Positions 46,501 to 53,976 are shown, counted from the stretch's first letter. The stretch is 64,000 nt of DNA from Nitrincola iocasae (GCF_008727795.1 NZ_CP044222.1:1178001-1242000), one strand, 5' to 3'. Notes: generated by a model from the sequence alone, not told the origin. Program-made: numbers and translations.

Positions 46501-47289
46501 GTGCTGATTGATCAGCGCACCAGTGTTGATCTGCAGGTGGTCAGTCGTCGCTTCGAAGCCGAGGCACAAAATCCACGTGGGGTGGCGCGACTACTGATGC
46601 TGATGTCCTCCGAACCGGTTCGCTACGCGCGTAAACAGTTACGTAATCTGCCCAAGTCAGTATTGCTGGCTAACAAACGCTTTGATGCCAGGCAGTTTGA
46701 AGATGAACTGCTGCTCTGCGCCATTATGCGTACCGCTGGATTGGCTCAGGAGCTGGCCTCGGAACAGCTACCACGCTGTCGCGCTGAGTTTGAGGCGCTG
46801 TTACCCCAGGTGAAGGCCGGTCTATATGATCAGGCCGTGGCGCTAGATGACTGGGTGTTCAAACTGCATTCAACGCTGCATGCTATCAACAAGCGCTTGC
46901 AGGGTAAGATTAATCTGCAGGCTGTACCGGTATTAAATGATATCAAGCAGCAGCTCAATCAGTTGTTTATGTCGAATTATCTCACACAGGTTCCAGGTAA
47001 TTGGCTGGAACACTATCCCCGTTATCTGCAGGCGATAGAGATCCGACTGGAAAAATATCCGCGTGAGCTGCGCCAGCAGTGCCTCTTGTCAGAGCAGTTA
47101 CAGGCGCTATGGCAAGCCTGGAGCCATAAACTGGCAGAGCAGCAAAATCGTGATGCTGTGCAACCCGCGCTGCTGGAGTATCGCTGGTTACTGGAGGAAT
47201 ACCGGGTATCGCTGTTCGCCCAGCAGTTGGGAACGCAGCAGACTGTGTCGGAAAAACGCCTGAAACAGCGGTTTGCCGAGTTACAGTGA
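43519..47289 (+). CDS. hrpA: Chimeric full-length ATP-dependent helicase HrpA
   Basis: 1256 residues from ATG 43519 (GTG 43507 is an in-frame alternative). DEAH-box RNA helicase with Walker A GETGSGKT, DEAHERSLN, SATID, then motif V SSNVAETSLTVPGIRYVIDPG and motif VI QRAGRCGR, followed by the HA2, OB-fold and HrpA-specific C-terminal regions. HrpA acts on stalled ribosomes and mRNA. Codons 1 to about 302 are foreign (island) and AT-richer; the remaining ~950 are resident, and the switch lies at motif V. The resident start is shorter than in E. coli HrpA, which has about 70 more N-terminal residues. The junction keeps the frame, so the gene should work. Confidence 0.93.
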   Translation: MRNWSAPTLTSLITYPDLPVSARREEILAAIRDNQVVVIAGETGSGKTTQIPKMCLELGLGCAGLIGHTQPRRLAARAVASRIAEELDTSLGDRVGFQVRFHDQVSENTQIKVMTDGILLAETQNDRFMSKYEVIIIDEAHERSLNIDFLLGYIKNLLPKRPDLKLIITSATIDVDRFSKHFDNAPIIEVSGRTFPVEILYQPLHDLEQEDDKEMDLQQGILQATEQLLEHGRQRIDGGPSDILIFLPGEREIRETADTLRKADLRNIEILPLYGRLSLAEQNRVFSGQNGTGQKIILSSNVAETSLTVPGIRYVIDPGLARISRYSYRSKVQRLPIEPVSQASANQRAGRCGRVAAGTCIRLYAEEDFTNRPAFTDAEIRRTNLAAVILSMLQLKLGDIGRFPFVDPPDSRFINDGFKLLEELGAVTKQRQLTAVGRDLARLPVDPRIGRMLVEANRLGALTEVLVMASALSVQDPRERPMEKRQAADEKHKAYADDDSDFVSLLNLWNLYEEQRQALSQGQLRKWCQKHFISWVRMREWRDLHRQLHLSCRELKMVENREAADYAAIHKSLLAGLLSQIGLKQEKGEYLGARNRRFFIFPGSGLFKKNPKWIMAAEMLETSKLFAHQVAKIEPEWIEAPAAHLIKKTWMEPHWEKKRAQVVATEQVSLYGLIIVPKRKVHYGAIDPKLSHELFIRSALVEGEYETQAPFFQHNRALLASVETLEAKSRRRDLLVDEDTLADFYLQRFAELNGAGIVNGKGFEHWRKQVEKDNAQALFMQQDDILQRSAAHVTQADYPDQLLHEGLKLPLSYHFEPGAEDDGVTLELPLPLLKSLPLARLEWLVPGMLADKCTAILRGLPKAIRKNYVPVPNYVEAFCEAVSFAEGDLYEALAQRLLRMTGMRVEADLFRSVSLEDHYRMNLRLLGDKGQVLASGRDWDSLNRRFSKQAEQALQQASPSQSWGRKGLTQWDFQELPECVKLRQAGGIQVEAYPVLIDQRTSVDLQVVSRRFEAEAQNPRGVARLLMLMSSEPVRYARKQLRNLPKSVLLANKRFDARQFEDELLLCAIMRTAGLAQELASEQLPRCRAEFEALLPQVKAGLYDQAVALDDWVFKLHSTLHAINKRLQGKINLQAVPVLNDIKQQLNQLFMSNYLTQVPGNWLEHYPRYLQAIEIRLEKYPRELRQQCLLSEQLQALWQAWSHKLAEQQNRDAVQPALLEYRWLLEEYRVSLFAQQLGTQQTVSEKRLKQRFAELQ

Positions 47290-47370
47290 TGCAAGGGTCA
47301 AATGCATACTGACACAGATCAATAGAATTGTGATACCCCTGTGTATACAGGGGGAAAGTTAGAGAAAAGC

Positions 47371-47398
47371 TTGTCAAATCATCTCGCTGTGTTATCCT
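47371..47398 (+). promoter_or_regulatory. Candidate porin promoter with long leader
   Basis: TTGTCA (47371-47376), a 16-base spacer, then TATCCT (47393-47398). Transcription from here would give a leader of about 330 bases before the porin ATG. The 47290-47733 gap also holds a CCCCTG...CAGGGG hairpin (47336-47353) that may end hrpA transcription. The rest of the leader is AT-rich; I see no known riboswitch in it. Confidence 0.45.
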
Positions 47399-47733
47399 AG
47401 CGACAATTTATACGGCTACGGCAATTTGCTGTTTTTTAGTTAAAAAAGCTTGCAAAAAACTGTTTCCGTATGCTGTAATTGTACAAGTTAAGGTGTTGGA
47501 TTTAGAAAGTGCTTTTAAGTTGTTGATTTGGTTAGTAACTAGATGCGACAGCTCAAAAAAACAGACTGAATTTTCATCTGGCAGATGCTGACCGTAGCAA
47601 AAAAGTTATTTTTTCGGCTTCACAGGTTTGCAATAATCTGCTTTTATAGTATTTTTGAGGCTGCATCATTGACGATGCTCTTTGAAAAAATAAAGCAACT
47701 ACTAGTATGTTGAACGTTGAAGGGGAAAACTAA

Positions 47734-48732
47734 ATGAAAAAGTCACTTATCGCTCTGGCTGTAGCTAGCGCTCTGACTGTTCCTGCTATCGCATCTGCTG
47801 ATGCAACGCTGTACGGTGCTGTCGCTGTTGACGGCGTTTTCAAAAACGATACCTCTGCTGACATCCAGGTTGATGACGCTATCATCGGTCTGAAAGGTGA
47901 TGTTGATCTGGGTATGGACGGTGTTACTGGTTTCTTTAACATCCGTACTGAACTGGCCGCTGAAGGCGCTATCGGTAGCGGTGGTTCATCACTGACTACT
48001 GACCGTGCTCTGGTTGGTATCAAAGGTGGATTCGGTGTTGTACAGGGTGGTGCCATGGGCAACCCAGTTGACGCTGTTGAATCTCTTGACCGTGCTTACG
48101 ACAGCTACTCAACCGACAACTGGTTTTTAAACCCAGATGACCTGCAGAGCGCATTGGCCTACGTTTCTCCTAACATGGGCGGATTCACTGGTTATGCCGG
48201 TATCGTAATGGATGGTGGTATTGAAGATGGTACTGTTGCTACACCTTCTGGTGATGATGAAAACGTAGACGGTTACCTGTTGGGCTTTAACTATGCAATC
48301 GGTGGTTTCACTGCTGATGTAGGTTACTGGGATTTCGATAAAGAAGGCACTGTGGGTCTTTCTCTTGGTGTAGCTGATGCAGACTACATCGGTGTGTCTT
48401 TAGATTACGCAATCAACTCCAACTGGTCAGTTACTGGTAACTGGGCTGAAAGCGAAGTTGACGATTCAGTTAACAAAGCTGAAACTCAGCTGTGGGGCCT
48501 GGGTACTGAATACACCATGGGTAAAACTGTTCTGGGTCTGACTTATGTTGACTTCGAAGCAGAACTGAACGGTGTTAAAACCAATGCTTCTGGTGATGAG
48601 TGGGCTCTTCTGGCAACTCACAACCTGAGCAACCGTGCTAAAGTTTACGCTGCATACTCTGATGCTGATGTAGACGCTGGTACAGTAGCTGGTGATAGCG
48701 TTCTGACTATTGGTTACGGCCTGAGCTTCTAA
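47734..48732 (+). CDS. Outer-membrane general porin (Gram-negative type)
   Basis: 332 residues: signal peptide (MKKSLIALAVASALTVPAIASA), then ATLYGAVAVDGV, the usual first strand of general trimeric porins, alternating beta strands, and the terminal YGLSF with C-terminal Phe needed for BAM recognition. Codon use is strongly biased towards GCT, GGT, CTG, GTT and AAC, a sign of very high expression and different from neighbours. GAAGGGG precedes the ATG. Very acidic surface; substrate selectivity cannot be told. Confidence 0.92.
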   Translation: MKKSLIALAVASALTVPAIASADATLYGAVAVDGVFKNDTSADIQVDDAIIGLKGDVDLGMDGVTGFFNIRTELAAEGAIGSGGSSLTTDRALVGIKGGFGVVQGGAMGNPVDAVESLDRAYDSYSTDNWFLNPDDLQSALAYVSPNMGGFTGYAGIVMDGGIEDGTVATPSGDDENVDGYLLGFNYAIGGFTADVGYWDFDKEGTVGLSLGVADADYIGVSLDYAINSNWSVTGNWAESEVDDSVNKAETQLWGLGTEYTMGKTVLGLTYVDFEAELNGVKTNASGDEWALLATHNLSNRAKVYAAYSDADVDAGTVAGDSVLTIGYGLSF

Positions 48733-48751
48733 TAGCCCATCCCGTTACAAT

Positions 48752-48779
48752 AAAAAAACCTCCTTCGGGAGGTTTTTTG
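48752..48779 (+). terminator. Rho-independent terminator of the porin gene
   Basis: AAAAAACCTCC-TTCG-GGAGGTTTTTT: a perfect stem with a UUCG tetraloop and a flanking A-run and T-run, 20 bases after the stop codon. The A/T symmetry makes it work in both directions. Confidence 0.95.
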
Positions 48780-48795
48780 TGCCTAAAAAAACCCC

Positions 48796-48888
48796 GTAGG
48801 AGCTCGCTCCGCGAGCGAACACCATCGTCCAAAGACCGGACGCCCACAGAAAACCACCCCCGTGTAGGAGCTCGCTCCGCGAGCGAAT
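48796..48888. repeat. REP units (two class B, one degenerate class A)
   Basis: GTAGGAGCTCGCTCCGCGAGCGAA-type units start at 48796 and 48864, with a decayed class A unit (ATCGTCCAAAGACCGG) between them. Same family as the blocks near 12.1, 53.1 and 53.8 kb. Confidence 0.85.
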
Positions 48889-48933
48889 AAATACAAATAA
48901 TTACGACAAACCCAATAAAACCCCAGCAATGTA

Positions 48934-48947
48934 TTGATATAGATCAA
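48934..48947. promoter_or_regulatory. FNR/ANR box upstream of the first structured RNA element
   Basis: TTGATATAGATCAA matches the FNR/ANR consensus TTGAT-N4-ATCAA exactly. If it activates at -41.5, the start of transcription would be near 48982, just after an AT-rich -10-like stretch (TAAATT, 48973). The same box and spacing occur at 53545. Confidence 0.7.
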
Positions 48948-48982
48948 TTTCAGAATGTTTTTCTTAAAAAATTAAATTTTTA

Positions 48983-49222
48983 GGAAAAATTCCTATATCC
49001 ATAGATAATACGAGTGATTAAGCTGAAAGCATCAGATAAGCCAAGGACTGGCTGCAAACTTCAGGTAAAGAGGTTGTCTGGTAACAAGTCCACTTTTCTG
49101 GTCCTTAAGTGGCGACTGAACACGGATTGTTCGGTGAGAGGGGGGAGCTGGCAAGGATGCCATGTTAACCTCTCAACTCAGACCGCTCATCACTAAAGCA
49201 CTAAAGGGTGCTGACCCTTTTT
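48983..49222 (+). ncRNA. Candidate FNR-regulated structured small RNA, copy 1
   Basis: Homologous to 53594-53799. Predicted structure: a closing stem ATCAGATAA/TTGTCTGGT (49031-49039 with 49074-49082) encloses a hairpin with loop AGGAC (49039-49053) and a hairpin ACTTC...GAGGT. A hairpin CCACTT...AAGTGG (49090-49112) follows, then ACTGAACA-CGGAT-TGTTCGGT (49115-49135), then TGGCA-AGGA-TGCCA (49149-49162) inside GAGAGG...CCTCTC. A terminator AAAGGGT-GCTG-ACCCTTT with TT follows (49203-49222). Three loops expose GGA, the CsrA/RsmA recognition triplet. The 60-codon frame here starts with GTG, has no ribosome site and is not conserved in the other copy. RNA identity is inferred; the CsrA link is a hypothesis. 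Confidence 0.65.
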
Positions 49223-49270
49223 AATGATACTGTCATAAATTATTAACACTCGTTCATTATTATCCTTGCG

Positions 49271-50398
49271 ATGAAACTAATGAACGCTTGTGCCCAGACC
49301 CCATCGATTACCGCATCGATAACGCCCGCACTGCATGTAGAACATCTGAGCAAGGTGTTTAATGACATGACGGCGTTATCCAGTATCGATTTTTCATTAC
49401 AAAAGGGTGAAATCCTTGCCTTGCTGGGACCTTCAGGGTGTGGCAAAACTACGTTGCTGCGCTGTATCGCCGGGCTTCTGGAGCCCAGTGCCGGACGTAT
49501 TCTAATTGATGGCGATGTCGTCGTAGATGAACGCTTCAGCGCGGTACCAGAAAAGCGCCGTTTGGGCATGGTGTTTCAGGATTATGCACTCTGGCCACAT
49601 ATGACGGTTGCCGAAAATATCGCCTTTCCATTAAGCATGCGAGGCATGGCTAAGAGCGAGCGCCGGGAAAAAGTGGCTTGGGCGTTGCAGGTAGTTGGGT
49701 TAGAACACTTAGCAGATCGATCACCCGATACCTTGTCCGGTGGTCAGCAGCAGCGGATCGCCTTGGCCCGTGCCATTGTTGCGAAACCTCGTTTACTGTT
49801 GATGGATGAACCGCTGTCCAACCTGGACCAGGGGTTGCGTGACAGTCTGGCGATTGAAATTCGTTCATTGATCAAACAGTTAAACCTAACTGCTGTGTTC
49901 GTTACCCATGATCAGCATGAGGCATTTGCAATGGCTGATCAAGTGGCCATCTTGCAACAGGGGCGGCTGCAGCAGTTTGATTCAGCCGAAGTGTTATATC
50001 GGACACCGGCAACTCCCTCTGTGGCTGAATTTCTGGATGCCGGGGTGTTGTTGAAGGGCACTCTGACTGAACAGGGGCTGGATGTTGAAAAAGATTTGTT
50101 TATGAATCTGCCTTTCCATGCATCGGGTGGTTATCTGGGAGAGGTGACTTTACTAATGCCTCGCGCAAGTTTATCTGTGAATCCGCACTCAGGCGTAGAA
50201 CTTCACCAGGCTGCTATTATTTTTACCGGTGAGCACTATCAGTTATCAGGATTGATGGGAGGTCAAATACCGATTCGTTTGCAATCATCGCAACGCCCCG
50301 AGGTCAGTCAATCAATCTACCTGAACTATGAAGGTGCTTGGTTACATGCCTGGGACGCAGATGAAAAGCCGATTACGCTCATGCGCCACGCCGAATAA
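49271..50398 (+). CDS. ABC importer ATP-binding protein (ferric-iron/FbpC type)
   Basis: 375 residues. Walker A GPSGCGKT, signature LSGGQQQRIALARAI, Walker B LLLMDEPLSNLD and H-loop VTHDQHE are intact. A C-terminal regulatory/OB-like domain (about 245-375) follows. Order ATPase, binding protein, permease and the fused permease fit the Fbp/Sfu/Afu ferric-iron family; phosphonate-type importers share this layout. An AT-rich stretch at 49222-49260 (AATGATACTGTCAT, TTCATTATTATCC) resembles a weak Fur site. ATG 49271 and 49280 are both possible starts. Confidence 0.88.
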   Translation: MKLMNACAQTPSITASITPALHVEHLSKVFNDMTALSSIDFSLQKGEILALLGPSGCGKTTLLRCIAGLLEPSAGRILIDGDVVVDERFSAVPEKRRLGMVFQDYALWPHMTVAENIAFPLSMRGMAKSERREKVAWALQVVGLEHLADRSPDTLSGGQQQRIALARAIVAKPRLLLMDEPLSNLDQGLRDSLAIEIRSLIKQLNLTAVFVTHDQHEAFAMADQVAILQQGRLQQFDSAEVLYRTPATPSVAEFLDAGVLLKGTLTEQGLDVEKDLFMNLPFHASGGYLGEVTLLMPRASLSVNPHSGVELHQAAIIFTGEHYQLSGLMGGQIPIRLQSSQRPEVSQSIYLNYEGAWLHAWDADEKPITLMRHAE

Positions 50399-50438
50399 AG
50401 ATGACAACTCAATCACAATACAACCTAGGAATATTCTC

Positions 50439-51407
50439 ATGCGATTTATAACACTGGTTACAGCCACCGTTTTCTCTGTTGCTGTGGGTAGCCTGCAGGC
50501 GTCCCCTTTAACTGTTTACTCAGCCGGTCCTGGCAATCTGATCGATCAGCTAGCGAAGGACTTTACTGAGCAAACTGGCACACAGGTGAACGTGTTTCAG
50601 AGCACAACAGGGCAGGTGATGGCTCGTTTGGAATCTGAGCGTGCAAATCCTTTGGCTGATGTCGTGATTTCGGCATCCTGGAGTTCAGCAGTAGCGCTGA
50701 AAGCGCGTGGTGATTTGTTGGAGTATGTTCCAGCAAATGCAGATAAAGTACCTGATTTTTTACAGGATACGCATTACATCGCTCAGGGTGTGTCGGCGTT
50801 GGCAATGGTCTGGAATCGCAACAGCTCAACACCTATGCCAAGTGATTGGTCAGATCTGATGGATTCAGCTTATGAAAATGAAGTCACTATGCCTGATCCG
50901 GCTCAATCTGGAGCCGCCTTTCAATTGCTGACCGGGTTGCTGGCATCTACGGGTGAAGAGTCGACCTGGGAGTTGATGAATGGCTTGCAAGAAAACGGCA
51001 TGATTGTACCCGGTCCAAACGCACGCGCATTGAACCCGGTTCTTCAGGGTGCCAAGTCGGTTGTATTTGGAGCCGTTGATTACATAGCATTAGGACAGCA
51101 AGCAAAGGGTGAATCCATCGAGGTGGTTTTCCCGAGCTCAGGTACGGTTATTGCACCACGGCCCATGATGATCATGGCATCAACTCAACAGCCAGATCTG
51201 GCTAAAGCGTTTGTAGATTATGTGCTCTCTGAAGCCGGCCAGCAACGTGTGGCAGAGGTCTATTTGATGCCTGCACGTGGCGATATTTCAGCTTTAAGAC
51301 CGACAATTTCGGAATTGAACCTGATTCAGTATGATGAAGACGCTTACAAAGCACGCCGTGCAGATATTCTGAAAAACTTCAGTGATATTTTTGCATCCGG
51401 ACAATAA
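50439..51407 (+). CDS. ABC importer periplasmic binding protein (FbpA/AfuA-like)
   Basis: 322 residues from ATG 50439, chosen because AGGA lies 9 bases upstream and a signal peptide begins there (cleavage near SLQA-SPLTVYSAG). Type II binding-protein fold (LTVYSAGPGNLIDQLAKDF, PLADVVISASW, NEVTMPDPAQSGAA). Ferric-binding proteins usually coordinate iron through a Tyr-Tyr pair; here the aligned region (FGAVDYIALGQQ) has only one Tyr, so the ligand may be something other than free Fe3+. It is 40 bases after the ATPase gene. Confidence 0.85.
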   Translation: MRFITLVTATVFSVAVGSLQASPLTVYSAGPGNLIDQLAKDFTEQTGTQVNVFQSTTGQVMARLESERANPLADVVISASWSSAVALKARGDLLEYVPANADKVPDFLQDTHYIAQGVSALAMVWNRNSSTPMPSDWSDLMDSAYENEVTMPDPAQSGAAFQLLTGLLASTGEESTWELMNGLQENGMIVPGPNARALNPVLQGAKSVVFGAVDYIALGQQAKGESIEVVFPSSGTVIAPRPMMIMASTQQPDLAKAFVDYVLSEAGQQRVAEVYLMPARGDISALRPTISELNLIQYDEDAYKARRADILKNFSDIFASGQ

Positions 51408-51415
51408 GCTACTTT

Positions 51416-53089
51416 ATGTTTGTACCGCGAATTAATGCCGCGCAGTCAGGGATGCTGGTTACGACCAGCATCCTGTTATTGCTTGTCGGTATGCCGCTTG
51501 CTTACGTATTCCTGCAGGCAATATTTCCCGATATCGCTTTGGGGAGTTTCAGCCAGCCCTTCTCATTGTTCATACCCACTCTACATGATCCTGAGTTGTT
51601 AAAACTGATCTGGAATACCCTTAAGCTGGCGATTGCTGTCGTAGTCGGCACGGCATTGATTGCAGTTCCTTTGGGGGCTCTGCGTGCCTTGACCAAGGTG
51701 CCAGGGGCTGCTCTTTGGGATGTTGTGTTTTTGATCCCATTCTTGATTCCCCCCTATATTGCGTCATTGGCCTGGATGATGACGCTGCAAAATCGTGGCT
51801 ATTTACAGCAACTGCTGGGCTTTTCAGCCGATGGCTTTCTATTCTCTTTCTGGGGCATAGTATTTGTCATGATTCTGAATGTGTTCCCGGTAGTGTATTT
51901 TGCTGTATCCAGAACCTTGATGGTTGTGGGTGGGCGTTTTGCCGATGTTGGTCGCATCTGTGGCGCAGGGCCTTGGTCCGCTTTTTTTCGTTTGACTCTA
52001 CCCTTATCGATACCGGGTATTGCCGCCAGTCTGTTGTTGGTATTTGTACTGACTATCGAAGAATTTGGTACGCCAGCAACCTTGGGTGCGCAAGCGGGCT
52101 TTCATGTTCTGGTTACGGGCATACATGAACGTTTCTCAGATTGGCCAATTGATATTCCTGGAGCGTCGATTCTGTCGATGATCCTGGTGATGATCGCCGT
52201 GTGCGGTTTCTACCTGCAACACTGGTTGGTAACCCGGCGCTCCTATGTGTCTATGACAGGAAAACCCGTTGTTACAACGCCGATACCCCTGGGGCGTCAT
52301 AAACTATGGGTCAGCTGTTTTTTTGCTTTAGTCGGTAGTGTTTCGGTTGCCATACCCATTCTGGCCGTGCTGGTCACATCGTTTATGTCAACGCTCTCTG
52401 GTGGGCTTAGTCTGGATAATGTGTCTTTGCGCCATTTTCAGGCATTGCTGGATAATAGCGGTGGTGCAATGGATGCGTTACTCACTAGTCTGTCTTTGGC
52501 AACCAGTGCGGCATTATTGACGGGCGCTTTAGGTGCCTTGGTGGGCTATCTGGTTGTGCGCTCCAAGGTTAAGGGTAAGAGCTTTTTGGATTTTCTTTCA
52601 CTTCTACCCAATGCCATGCCCGGCATAGTGGTGGCAGTGGGCTTGATACTGGCCTGGAACCAAAGCCACTGGCCGATCACTATTTATAACACCAGTGCCA
52701 TGCTGGTGTTGGCTTATGCCTGTTTATTACTTCCCTATCCAGTGCGCTATGTCAGCGCCGCGTTCAGGCAGATGAGTGAAAATCTGGAAGCTGCCGCTCG
52801 TGTATTCGGTGCCAGCTTTTCAGTCGCGTTTATCCGCATTTTGCTGCCAGCTATGGCACCCAGCCTGATTGTGTCGATGCTGTTGGTATTTGCCATTGCA
52901 TCCAGAGAATTAGTTGCATCGCTGATGGTCGCACCAGCCGGTGTGACTACAGTATCCACCTTCGTATTCGGTCAGTTTGAACAGGGATCGCCAGGCATTG
53001 GTATGGCCATGAGCATCGTAGCGATTTTTTCGACAACGCTGCTGTTGTTAGTCTTAACCCTATTCAGCCGAAAGCATTTAGCCAATTAA
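51416..53089 (+). CDS. ABC importer fused permease (FbpB type)
   Basis: 557 residues with about 12 membrane helices in two homologous halves. Each half carries the EAA-type loop that contacts the ATPase: RFADVGRICGAGPWSAFFRLTLPLS (first) and NLEAAARVFGASFSVAFIRI (second). The double-length permease is typical of ferric-iron and 2-aminoethylphosphonate importers. It starts 9 bases after the binding-protein gene and ends at a large REP array, which probably acts as the 3' stabiliser of the operon. Confidence 0.92.
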   Translation: MFVPRINAAQSGMLVTTSILLLLVGMPLAYVFLQAIFPDIALGSFSQPFSLFIPTLHDPELLKLIWNTLKLAIAVVVGTALIAVPLGALRALTKVPGAALWDVVFLIPFLIPPYIASLAWMMTLQNRGYLQQLLGFSADGFLFSFWGIVFVMILNVFPVVYFAVSRTLMVVGGRFADVGRICGAGPWSAFFRLTLPLSIPGIAASLLLVFVLTIEEFGTPATLGAQAGFHVLVTGIHERFSDWPIDIPGASILSMILVMIAVCGFYLQHWLVTRRSYVSMTGKPVVTTPIPLGRHKLWVSCFFALVGSVSVAIPILAVLVTSFMSTLSGGLSLDNVSLRHFQALLDNSGGAMDALLTSLSLATSAALLTGALGALVGYLVVRSKVKGKSFLDFLSLLPNAMPGIVVAVGLILAWNQSHWPITIYNTSAMLVLAYACLLLPYPVRYVSAAFRQMSENLEAAARVFGASFSVAFIRILLPAMAPSLIVSMLLVFAIASRELVASLMVAPAGVTTVSTFVFGQFEQGSPGIGMAMSIVAIFSTTLLLLVLTLFSRKHLAN

Positions 53090-53100
53090 AAAACTAGAAA

Positions 53101-53506
53101 TCGCCCGGAGACCGGGCTCCTACAAGAATACCCCGCCCCCTGTAGGAGCTCGCTCCGCGAGCGAACCCAATCGCCCGGAGACCGGGTTCCTACAAGAATA
53201 CCCCGCCCCCTGTAGGAGCTCGCTCCGCGAGCGAACCCAATCGCCCGGAGACCGGGCTCCTACAAGAATACCCCCACCCTGTAGGAGCTCGCTCCGCGAG
53301 CGAACCCAATCGCCCGGAGACCGAGCTCCTACAAAAATACCCTACCCTGTAGGAGCTCGCTCCGCGAGCGAACCCAATCGTCCAGAGACCGGGTTCCTAC
53401 AAGAATACCCCGCCCCCTGTAGGAGCTCGCTCCGCGAGCGAACCCAATCGCCCAGAAACCGGGTTCCTACAAGAATACCTCTACCCTGTAGGAGCCCGCG
53501 AGCGAA
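53101..53506. repeat. Tandem BIME array: six ~69-bp units of paired REP sequences
   Basis: Units begin at 53101, 53171, 53241, 53310, 53378 and 53448 (68-70-base period). Each unit holds a class A REP (TCGCCCGGAGACCGGGCTCC with TAC) facing a class B REP (GTAGGAGCTCGCTCCGCGAG with CGAA) around AAGAATACCCCGCCCCCT. The last unit is truncated. Class A and B share the outer TCGC and GCTCCTAC ends but differ in stem sequence with pairing kept (GCCCGG/CCGGGC versus GCTCGC/GCGAGC). No RAYT transposase gene is in the window. Confidence 0.93.
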
Positions 53507-53544
53507 TAATTAGATATTTAGGTGGATAAAATTGCACAAATGTA

Positions 53545-53558
53545 TTGATTCAGATCAA
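53545..53558. promoter_or_regulatory. FNR/ANR box upstream of the second structured RNA element
   Basis: TTGATTCAGATCAA is again an exact TTGAT-N4-ATCAA match, with the four central bases changed relative to copy 1 while both half-sites are kept. At -41.5 it predicts a transcription start near 53593. Confidence 0.7.
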
Positions 53559-53593
53559 TTCTGGAATGTTTTTCTTAAAAAATGCTATTTTTA

Positions 53594-53799
53594 GGAAAAA
53601 CTCCTATATCCATGTTGATAATAAGTGAATAACCTGAAGCTATCAGATAAGCCAAGGACTGGCAGCAAACTTCAGGGAATGAAGTTATCTGATAAAAAGT
53701 CCACTTTTCTGGTCCTTCAGTGGCCGCTGAACAAGGATCGTTCAGTGACGAGAGGGGAGCTGGCAAGGATGCCATGTGAACCTCTCATCTTCTTTTTCA
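53594..53799 (+). ncRNA. Candidate FNR-regulated structured small RNA, copy 2
   Basis: Same architecture as copy 1. The closing stem is now fully Watson-Crick (TATCAGATAA 53641-53650 with TTATCTGATA 53685-53694) where copy 1 uses two G-U pairs. Hairpins: GCCA-AGGAC-TGGC, CTTCA-GGGAA-TGAAG (53670-53684), CCACT...AGTGG (53701-53723), CGCTGAAC-AAGGATC-GTTCAGTG (53725-53747), TGGCA-AGGA-TGCCA (53761-53774) inside GAGAGG...CCTCTC. The tail CTTCTTTTTC serves as terminator T-run. Four loops contain GGA. Of about 16 codons that differ from copy 1 in the only shared frame, most change the amino acid, and a 1-base indel breaks the frame near the end, so it is not a gene for a peptide. Confidence 0.65.
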
Positions 53800-53803
53800 A
53801 TGC

Positions 53804-53976
53804 GTAGGAGCACGCTCGTAGGAGCTCACTCGTAGGAGCTCACTCTGTGAGCGAACAAATCGCCCGGAGACCGGGCTCCTACAAAAAATCCATATCGCCC
53901 GGAGACCGGGCTCCTACAAAAAATCCATATCGCCCGGAGACCAAAAACCCATATCGCTCGGAGACCGGGCTCCTAC
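53804..53976. repeat. REP block abutting dps
   Basis: Partial class B units (GTAGGAGCTCACTCTGTGAG...) then class A units repeated at a 34-base period with CAAAAAATCCATA spacers; one is internally deleted (GCCCGGAGACCAAAAACCC). The last REP contributes the stop codon (TAG) of the minus-strand dps gene at 53973-53975. Confidence 0.88.

Noticed and set aside
47405..47733. Possible riboswitch in the long porin leader
   Set aside because: AT-rich with small hairpins only; no known riboswitch core could be recognised.
49014..49196. 60-codon frame in RNA copy 1 similar to one at 53625-53807 in copy 2
   Set aside because: Both start with GTG without a ribosome site, most differences change the amino acid, and an indel breaks the shared frame near the end; RNA stems are better preserved than the frame.
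53101..53506. Regular ~69-base repeats resembling a CRISPR array
   Set aside because: The sequences between repeats are themselves near-identical, the repeats are REP palindromes in alternating orientation, and there are no cas genes.
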